Of a stretch of 24,366 nucleotides of DNA, positions 18,675 through 24,366 are shown piece by piece. The stretch spans positions 1 to 24,366 of the IMG/VR virus record IMGVR_UViG_3300020430_000090; one strand, 5' to 3'. Below the pieces are notes generated by a model. It saw only the letters and a list, made by a program, of their open reading frames with translations. It did no database searches and was not told the DNA's origin. The translations under genes and the position numbers were made by a program. Every line of letters begins with the position of its first letter. Within the stretch, counting starts at the first letter, position 1. This DNA is from a virus.

Positions 18675-19348
18675 AATAATTTTTTTGGCCTTCTTTTCAA
18701 CACGGTATTATATATTTTAGTAGTATTGTTTCTTACTTTAGTAATATTTTTTACCTCTTTACACATAGCCCACATTTCATCAGTCATAAGTTTATAATCT
18801 AAAGTTACTGATTTATTAAAATATAAAAGCATAAAAGGTTTATCAACACTCCATTCAAAGCTAGCTTGTTTCTTTTTATCTGTTACTTCTACTGCAAAAT
18901 TTAACATTCTGTTCCAACTGTAAATATTGAACGAACCTGGTACAAATGTACAGTTATCCATTTTTAAATCTGTTCCAGGTAGTAATGATATTTCAATATC
19001 TTTAGTATCTGTAAAAAGTATATAGGGTACTATACATTGAAGTGTAAGAACACCATATACTTCTTGTTTTGTTACATTTATAAAATTAAATATATCTTGA
19101 CCTAATTGACCTGCAGTATTGCTACCTATAAATTCTGTTTCCATAAGGCCTGATATAGGATTGTATATCCACTTTACATCTAAAGGAGCATTGACTGCGT
19201 ATAATCTATTGTTAGCTATCTTGACAGCAGGACAACCATACGTATTTTTGTTATATAGATATGGTTCACTAAATATACTTGTTGGATAACTATAACCTCT
19301 GTCTAATGAATAAACTACTTTAGATTTTTTGTATCTATTAAATAACAT
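18671..19348 (-). CDS. Possible paralogue of the DUF6065-like protein
   Basis: A 225-residue protein. Landmarks appear in the same order as in the downstream neighbour: YGCPAVKIANNRLYAVNAP, then a central QEVYGVLTLQC beta region, then WSVDKPFMLLYFNK. It is shorter and weakly similar, so it may be a diverged duplicate. AGGTGGAAT gives a good ribosome site before ATG 19348. The C-terminus is basic (KRRPKKLL). The function is unknown. Confidence 0.55.
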   Translation of the reverse strand: MLFNRYKKSKVVYSLDRGYSYPTSIFSEPYLYNKNTYGCPAVKIANNRLYAVNAPLDVKWIYNPISGLMETEFIGSNTAGQLGQDIFNFINVTKQEVYGVLTLQCIVPYILFTDTKDIEISLLPGTDLKMDNCTFVPGSFNIYSWNRMLNFAVEVTDKKKQASFEWSVDKPFMLLYFNKSVTLDYKLMTDEMWAMCKEVKNITKVRNNTTKIYNTVLKRRPKKLL

Positions 19349-19364
19349 ATTCCACCTTTAGATT

Positions 19365-19685
19365 TTATTCTTCAGTTATTAAAACCCACTGTGTGTTTTC
19401 TTCGTCCCAATCCCACCATTGATTTTCTAATATTTCATCTGTTGGGTAATCTATAGGTGGTTTCCATTCCCATTCTTCTTCATTCCAACTCCAACTAGGA
19501 TATGGTCCATTGGCAGGTTTAGTAAGTTTTTTATCTTCAAACCATATGTCTCCTATAACTACTACATTGCTGCTTGGTGCCAATGAAAATGTATCACCAG
19601 GATTTTCTACAGATAAGAAATCGTCTATTGTATCTCCGACAAGAATATTTTTTACAATGTTATCAGACCCTATGTGTACAATCAT
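19365..19685 (-). CDS. Trp-rich small tail-associated protein
   Basis: A 106-residue acidic protein. The C-terminal half NGPYPSWSWNEEEWEWKPP followed by YPTDE and WWDWDEENTQW matches a short protein I recall next to tail-fibre genes in marine cyanophages and pelagiphages. A chaperone or virion cap role has been supposed for such proteins. It follows the Gly-rich adhesin with a one-base overlap (TAATG), supporting a link with fibre assembly. Confidence 0.62.
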   Translation of the reverse strand: MIVHIGSDNIVKNILVGDTIDDFLSVENPGDTFSLAPSSNVVVIGDIWFEDKKLTKPANGPYPSWSWNEEEWEWKPPIDYPTDEILENQWWDWDEENTQWVLITEE

Positions 19686-20569
19686 TAAAGTTTTTTTACT
19701 TTCTTTATATTAGTTACGTTACCTGCAAGTGTTGGTTGGTCGTACTTTAATATTTGCATACGACCTGCTGAACCGTGACCACCTGAGTTACTGTTACTGT
19801 CATTCTTTCTACTACCTCCACCTGAACCGTAGCCGCCACCATTGTTAGGTGTATTTCCACCATTGCCTCCAACGTTTGTGTTGCCTACATTTCCTCCTCC
19901 ACCTGAACCATAAAAACCTTGTTGACCACCACCTGCACAGTAGTTTTCTCCTAGAAAAGCAAATCCATCTCCACCGCCTTGAGCACCATTATCACCAGTT
20001 AAGTCAGAACCCATACCTCCACCACCGCCACCCATATAGCTGTTGTTGTTAGTTTTAGGTCCACCATTTCCACCTATGTTACCTGTTGGTGCAGTATTGT
20101 TATCTGCTCCTGAGCCACCTCCGCAACCACCTGAACCACCTGCTTGGCCCTGTCCTGCACCACGACCACCACCTGCAACAGAAATATTAGATAGAGTATT
20201 TTTATTATTTGATTGAGCTTTAAAAGTTGCAGCATTCATACTTGTAGTACCACCATTACCACCATTTAAAAATTGACCTTTGTTAGCACCACTACCTCTA
20301 CTACCTATAGATATGTTAGAAGTACCACTAAATTGTACGCCTTCAAAGAATACAGCCCCTGCTGCACCCCCTCCACCTGCACGCCAACCTCCGCCACCTG
20401 CACCACCACCAACGGCAAACACTTGATATTTGGTGTTATTGCTTTCAGGTGCAAATGAGCCATTACTATTGTTTGTTTGAACAAGTGTCATAGCTTTTGC
20501 ATTGAGGTCTTCACCTCTGCTTATATGTGCAGAAGTACCATCATTTAATGCAAGTCTTTTAAAACCCAT
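19685..20569 (-). CDS. Gly-rich tail-fibre adhesin
   Basis: A 294-residue protein. The N-terminal 50 residues are ordinary; 53-275 are dominated by Gly runs (VGGGAGGGGWRAGGGGAAGA, MGGGGGGMGSD and similar) with Asn and aromatic residues; the end is a short basic segment. Such composition fits polyglycine-II sandwich adhesins at phage fibre tips, in which variable loops between Gly helices contact the receptor. The small Trp-rich gene follows at once. AGGAGTTAATA provides the ribosome site. The fold is inferred from composition. Confidence 0.7.
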   Translation of the reverse strand: MGFKRLALNDGTSAHISRGEDLNAKAMTLVQTNNSNGSFAPESNNTKYQVFAVGGGAGGGGWRAGGGGAAGAVFFEGVQFSGTSNISIGSRGSGANKGQFLNGGNGGTTSMNAATFKAQSNNKNTLSNISVAGGGRGAGQGQAGGSGGCGGGSGADNNTAPTGNIGGNGGPKTNNNSYMGGGGGGMGSDLTGDNGAQGGGDGFAFLGENYCAGGGQQGFYGSGGGGNVGNTNVGGNGGNTPNNGGGYGSGGGSRKNDSNSNSGGHGSAGRMQILKYDQPTLAGNVTNIKKVKKL

Positions 20570-20586
20570 TATTAACTCCTATTTAA

Positions 20587-20916
20587 TTATGTAATCTGTG
20601 TACCGAATGCACTAAATGTAACGTTTGCGTCAGAAGCACCGACAGAAATTACGTCAGTTGCAGCTAAAGTTATACCAAGTGTTAATGTAACAGTATCGTT
20701 AGCAGCTATTGATGTTTCAAAAGCTAAACGGTCTTCATTAGCAACTGTACCGCCACCAACTTTTACGTTAATATTAAAAGTATTTGCTGCATTTTCTCTA
20801 TTACATACGACAATGCTTGATACAATTGCACTTGTGCTTGCAGGTACAGTATAAAGAGGTTGGTCATTAGATGACGCATCTCCTACCTGTCCTAGTACTT
20901 TATATTCGTTTGCCAT
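20587..20916 (-). CDS. Small beta-rich virion protein
   Basis: A 109-residue protein starting MANEYKVLGQVGDASSNDQP. The pattern LYTVPASTSAIVSSIVVCNR, then LTLGITLAATDVISV near the end, matches a small structural protein frequent in tail regions of marine phages. The beta-sandwich-like character suggests a decoration or fibre-associated role. AGGAGAATA precedes ATG 20916. Confidence 0.68.
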   Translation of the reverse strand: MANEYKVLGQVGDASSNDQPLYTVPASTSAIVSSIVVCNRENAANTFNINVKVGGGTVANEDRLAFETSIAANDTVTLTLGITLAATDVISVGASDANVTFSAFGTQIT

Positions 20917-20941
20917 TATTCTCCTATATTATCATATATTT

Positions 20942-21145
20942 TTAGTCTGCACCTAATAATAACATTTCATCCACATCTAGGTACTGTAATGCGAAACCTG
21001 TGTCAGACCATAACATTAATTGTAAATCTACATTTAATGATACAGTTGCTTCAGGCAGTAAATCTATATCCTCGTCTATAGGTAAGTTACCAATAGTATC
21101 TATTACTAAACTTCCACCTTCTTTGAGCATCATTAACATACCCAT
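20942..21145 (-). CDS. Small acidic protein, unknown function
   Basis: A 67-residue protein, MGMLMMLKEGGSLVIDTIGN at the start, then LPIDEDIDLLPEATVSLNV. It begins two bases before the end of the fibre gene, with GGGAGC upstream as ribosome site. Beta-rich and acidic; probably a virion-associated small protein. Not recognised. Confidence 0.58.
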   Translation of the reverse strand: MGMLMMLKEGGSLVIDTIGNLPIDEDIDLLPEATVSLNVDLQLMLWSDTGFALQYLDVDEMLLLGAD

Positions 21146-21146
21146 A

Positions 21147-22148
21147 TTATGCTCCCATCAATAAGAAACCGTGAATGTCTCCATCACCACCACCTGATGA
21201 GTATAAGTTTATAGCACCTTCACCACCCATACCGCTATGGTTAGAACAGTAATAATAAAGTGTTGATGTAGCTCCTGCAATACCTAAAGTTTCAGGTGTA
21301 ATCTCTATTGTTGTAGATGAACCTGCATTACCTGGTGTTCCTGCAGTTGTTACGTTAGTTGTAAACTCTGAACCACTGTTATGCGAACCGTCTTGTGTTA
21401 ATGAAAATTTTAAGTTATGTCCTGATAATGAACTGTCTGATGTATCAAACTTATATTTAAAACCTATCTTAAAAATAAAATTAGTTGACCTAGTTCCTGC
21501 TCCTGTATCTGTTCCTGATAAAAAGTAAAATACATTTTGTGAACCTGAGCCATCATCAGCTACTTTAACTGTTATAGGTACTGTAAGTGTAACTGCACCT
21601 GCTGATATATTGTCTATCTGTGTTTGTATTGCAGAAGATACACCATCTAAAAAACCAAACTCTGTATTAGATACAGTTCCATTGTGAATTTTAGTTGCAT
21701 CTATTGCAGCACTAGCATTTACATCTGCATTAACAATAACACCACTACCAAAACTTGTAGCTATATCTTGCGTTGAACTACTTATAGTTCCTGTTATATC
21801 TCCCGTAAGTGCTATATCATTTACTCTGTCGTGTAAATCTTCAAACATTTCACCTACAACGGCCATACGTACGGTTGTACCATCTACGTGTGTAGGGTCA
21901 GTAGTATATCGTGTTTCTACATCTCTTGTCATAGCTGATACTGTTGTACCTGAGGATGCAGTTACTAATACAACTTCTCTGTTAGAAGCATTGTCAGGGT
22001 CTATTACTAAATAATACGGTGCAGCTATTGGAGTAGTTCCATTTGTTGTAGGTGCTGCTGTTAATGTACAGTTAGTAGCACCTGATGCAACAATACCATT
22101 TAATGTTGTTTCAAAAAAGTTACTGTATGTTGCTGTCTGTAATGTCAT
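21147..22148 (-). CDS. Tail fibre protein with cupredoxin-like C-terminal domain
   Basis: A 333-residue protein. Residues 1-110 form an N-terminal beta domain; 111-180 are fibre-like with INASAAI/ATKIHNG-type repeats (SAAIDATKIHNG, FLDGVSSAIQTQID). The C-terminal part contains SGHNLKFSL (H244) and LYYYCSNHSGMGG (C301, H304, M307). H...C-x2-H-x2-M is the ligand set of type I copper proteins such as amicyanin and pseudoazurin. Marine phage fibre proteins often end with such YYYCxxHSGMGG domains, so the domain is widespread; copper binding is unproven. It starts directly after the tail protein gene (TCTATG region, no gap). Confidence 0.75.
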   Translation of the reverse strand: MTLQTATYSNFFETTLNGIVASGATNCTLTAAPTTNGTTPIAAPYYLVIDPDNASNREVVLVTASSGTTVSAMTRDVETRYTTDPTHVDGTTVRMAVVGEMFEDLHDRVNDIALTGDITGTISSSTQDIATSFGSGVIVNADVNASAAIDATKIHNGTVSNTEFGFLDGVSSAIQTQIDNISAGAVTLTVPITVKVADDGSGSQNVFYFLSGTDTGAGTRSTNFIFKIGFKYKFDTSDSSLSGHNLKFSLTQDGSHNSGSEFTTNVTTAGTPGNAGSSTTIEITPETLGIAGATSTLYYYCSNHSGMGGEGAINLYSSGGGDGDIHGFLLMGA

Positions 22149-24119
22149 CTATGCTCCAAATTTCAATAATCCTAATTGTTGAATACCAAACACTTCTGTG
22201 CTAGTTACATCTGTAACAGTTTGCTGTCTAGTACCACGCACCGTAATTATAGCATACTGGGTTACACTTCCTCTTTCAACATTTGAATTTATTGGATAGC
22301 TTATTCTTTCTACCACACCACGTATAACTTCAGCAGGGTCAAATATTTCTAACGTAACAGATGCACCTTCTTTTGTACGTAACTCAGAATATATTGCTTC
22401 ACCTAAACCTTTTACTTTTATAGGTTTACGATTAGGCCTTTCTACTCTATCTGATACATTTATAGGTATTTGTGCAACTACAAGTTCAGGCCTTGCTAAT
22501 GCACGAAACTGTACTGATTTTACTTTAGGTGTATTTATTCCATCAGAAGTTTTAAGAACTACTTTACCTACTATAAACCTAGATACTTCAGCTATCTGTT
22601 TTTCAACGTCACCTGTACCTGTCGTTTGTTCTATAGCTTGTTTAAAACTCGAATCATCAGGATTGTCTAACGATTCAAACTTTGTAGAAAAAAATAATTC
22701 TGTTGAGGTATTTGAAGCTAGAGTTTGTGTAGACATCTCTGCACCTACAAATTGTTTAGCTTCAGCAGTAAAAAAATCTGCAGCAGATAACAATATATAA
22801 CCTTCAGATTCAAATGTAGATGTTTCTAAATATACATCACTTGCTGCAACAACTACCATAAACTTACCTTCTACTTGTGTAATACCAGTAACAAATCCAC
22901 CTGCACCTATCTTTATGTTTCTAGCAAAACCTGCAGTTGGTAAGTAATATCTCCACAAAAATGTTTCACTACCACTTTCCTTTACGCCACAGTAAACACT
23001 GTCTCTTGATACAAACATAAATTTAGGTGTACTATCTACACCTGTTATATCCCATTCTTTTATTAATTGTCTTTGTGCTACAACGTATAAGTCATCAGCA
23101 ACAGTTAGTTGAGCTGTATAAAATCTACCAACTGATTTTGTTTTTTCTTTTGTTCCAAAAAATACAATACCTTCAGATGCAGCTAATGAATGTACTTCTT
23201 CAAAAGGTATATTGGTTTGACCTTTTAGTGTCATAGTACCTGCTACATCTTTTATTGAAAATATATCCCCGCTTGTTGACGCAGCTAAAACCACTGAACC
23301 TGCATCTATTACAGATGTTATACTAAAACTATTATCAAATGTAACTATTGCACTAGCTTCTGTTAAATCACTAGAATCCCAGGTTTGTCCTATAGGACTT
23401 ATACCCCACAAGTAACCTACAGTTCCATCATCACCTGATATAAACAACTGACCCTTAGCAAAATGTATACCTGTTAAACCATTTGAGGCCTGGTCTGTAG
23501 TTCTTACTACCCAGGAACTACCTGTAAATTCTATTAACTGTGAACCTGAAGTACCGTTAGCAGTTGTAGCATACATTCTATCTCCAACTGCAACTAAACC
23601 TGTAAAGTTATGTGTAGCTCCTGTTGTACTAGATGATATTTCAGACCAAGATTCTGCTGATAAATCATATTGATGTATAGTTGTACCATCAGTTACGAAT
23701 ACATCTCCGTTTGTAAGTTGTGCTAAGAAGTTATTATCAGCACTAAAACTTTGACTTTGTGTTGTTGTTGTGTGTAGTAACTTAGCACTGTAAGCTGTTT
23801 CATCATCTGCGTGAAATACATCTACACCTTTGCTATCAAAAAATCTAGTTACATCTTTAGGATTGCCATTTATTCTATGAGCTGTATCTAAACCTTGGCC
23901 ACCTGAGAAGTTATTACGAGAAAACTTACGTCCTAAGTTAGATGTAAAATCTTCAGGATTTTGTTTAACATTTATCTGTCCTTCTTGTACATCTGATGAT
24001 TGTATCTGCATTTCTCTACCTGGACCAACCGCAGAACGTAATAATATATCATCTATTCTGACATCATACCCAAATCTTTTAGGGTTAGAAATGTTAACTG
24101 TTGATGCAATTCTAGGCAT
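22149..24119 (-). CDS. Large tail protein with beta-propeller-like middle
   Basis: A 656-residue protein. Residues 1-110 form an N-terminal attachment domain (NPEDFTSNLGRKFSRNNFSG). From about 120 to 440 come repeated short beta units (NFTGLVAVGDRMYATTANG, GIHFAKGQLFISGDDGT, VFFGTKEKT), like a beta-propeller. Residues 460-656 look like a tail-hub-type beta region (RALARPELVVAQIPINVSD, SYPINSNVERG). It is likely a minor tail or baseplate/receptor-facing protein. It starts in a one-base overlap with the upstream gene and is followed without gap by the fibre. Confidence 0.72.
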   Translation of the reverse strand: MPRIASTVNISNPKRFGYDVRIDDILLRSAVGPGREMQIQSSDVQEGQINVKQNPEDFTSNLGRKFSRNNFSGGQGLDTAHRINGNPKDVTRFFDSKGVDVFHADDETAYSAKLLHTTTTQSQSFSADNNFLAQLTNGDVFVTDGTTIHQYDLSAESWSEISSSTTGATHNFTGLVAVGDRMYATTANGTSGSQLIEFTGSSWVVRTTDQASNGLTGIHFAKGQLFISGDDGTVGYLWGISPIGQTWDSSDLTEASAIVTFDNSFSITSVIDAGSVVLAASTSGDIFSIKDVAGTMTLKGQTNIPFEEVHSLAASEGIVFFGTKEKTKSVGRFYTAQLTVADDLYVVAQRQLIKEWDITGVDSTPKFMFVSRDSVYCGVKESGSETFLWRYYLPTAGFARNIKIGAGGFVTGITQVEGKFMVVVAASDVYLETSTFESEGYILLSAADFFTAEAKQFVGAEMSTQTLASNTSTELFFSTKFESLDNPDDSSFKQAIEQTTGTGDVEKQIAEVSRFIVGKVVLKTSDGINTPKVKSVQFRALARPELVVAQIPINVSDRVERPNRKPIKVKGLGEAIYSELRTKEGASVTLEIFDPAEVIRGVVERISYPINSNVERGSVTQYAIITVRGTRQQTVTDVTSTEVFGIQQLGLLKFGA

Positions 24120-24366
24120 TATCCGTAGCTCAAGTTATTTATAGTTACTGGTTCAGGGAACCTAGCTCGTAAATCTTTTCTAGCTTGTTGTAGTAAAGCT
24201 CTTTGATAAGCCAACAAAGAGTTTCTTATTCTTGCTGCGGATTCTACAGGAAAGGATTGTGTAGCTAATTGGTCTGATATGTAATCTGTGGTAGCTGTTG
24301 GTATATCTCTACCTGCCATTATTTGTGCTGCAACACCTGCCATAATTATTGGTTCGTATTCACTTT
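24119..24366 (-). CDS. Virion-region protein, C-terminal part (runs off right edge)
   Basis: The frame is open from the window edge to TAA at 24119-24121. An ATG at 24343 has no ribosome site, and the upstream codons continue as SEYEPII, so the gene probably starts beyond the window. The visible 82 residues are helical (IRNSLLAYQRALLQQARKDL) and end RARFPEPVTINNLSYG. It could be a tail-associated or assembly protein. It shares one base with the next start. Confidence 0.6.
   Translation of the reverse strand, partial: SEYEPIIMAGVAAQIMAGRDIPTATTDYISDQLATQSFPVESAARIRNSLLAYQRALLQQARKDLRARFPEPVTINNLSYG

Noticed and set aside
1-24366. Integrase, attachment site or other sign of lysogeny
   Set aside because: No recombinase motif, tRNA-derived att site or classical repressor was seen; the missing part of the genome could still hold one.

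Overview
This window looks like part of a tailed double-stranded DNA phage from a low-GC marine setting. It carries a large terminase, the start of a portal gene, tail and fibre genes, a lysis block, and a cluster of early genes with no cellular housekeeping functions. Small structural-side genes resemble families common in marine phages (DUF6321-like, DUF5824-like, a Trp-rich small protein, a fibre ending in a YYYC-x2-H-x2-M motif). The host is not proven. Three features point weakly to a marine actinobacterium: a secreted protein with a long poly-Thr linker and a Glu-rich repeat region, likely leaderless starts (TANNNT followed about 7 nt later by ATG), and an early single-strand DNA-binding/annealing protein of the type frequent in actinophages.

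Layout. 1-3413, minus strand: portal (runs off the left edge), terminase large subunit, and a run of tiny Lys/Arg-rich or Cys-rich proteins. 3434-3634: one lone plus-strand gene. 3621-4147, minus: PD-(D/E)XK-type nuclease. 4148-5435: a 1.3-kb non-coding divergence region with several hairpins and a plus-strand extended -10 promoter. 5436-14554, plus: the early block, consisting of a leader gene, many small overlapping genes (often Zn-ribbon-like), a MoxR-type AAA+ ATPase with a VWA-domain partner, an HTH ORF joined out of frame to a metallophosphoesterase, and an SSB-like protein ending in DDAPF. 14554-14595: terminator hairpin between convergent blocks. 14602-24366, minus: holin, DUF5675-like putative lysin, small membrane proteins, a 550-residue acidic secreted protein, DUF6065-like proteins, a Gly-rich probable adhesin, fibre and tail proteins, and a final gene running off the right edge.

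The two minus-strand arms read as one late module that is continuous through sequence missing from the window (presumably capsid, head-tail and tail-tube genes). They are interrupted by the plus-strand early block. No DNA polymerase, primase, helicase or integrase is visible.

The strongest candidate for something undescribed is the 318-nt intergenic stretch 8326-8642. Two tandem 19-bp stems, 129 nt apart, are fully paired and differ from each other by compensatory base changes. A third upstream stem competes for the same arm, and the last stem ends beside a ribosome-binding site. Other notable points are a recurrent ACGCGT/-10 motif before plus-strand units, a probable frameshift-linked HTH-metallophosphoesterase, and a complete set of type I copper-like ligands in a tail fibre.
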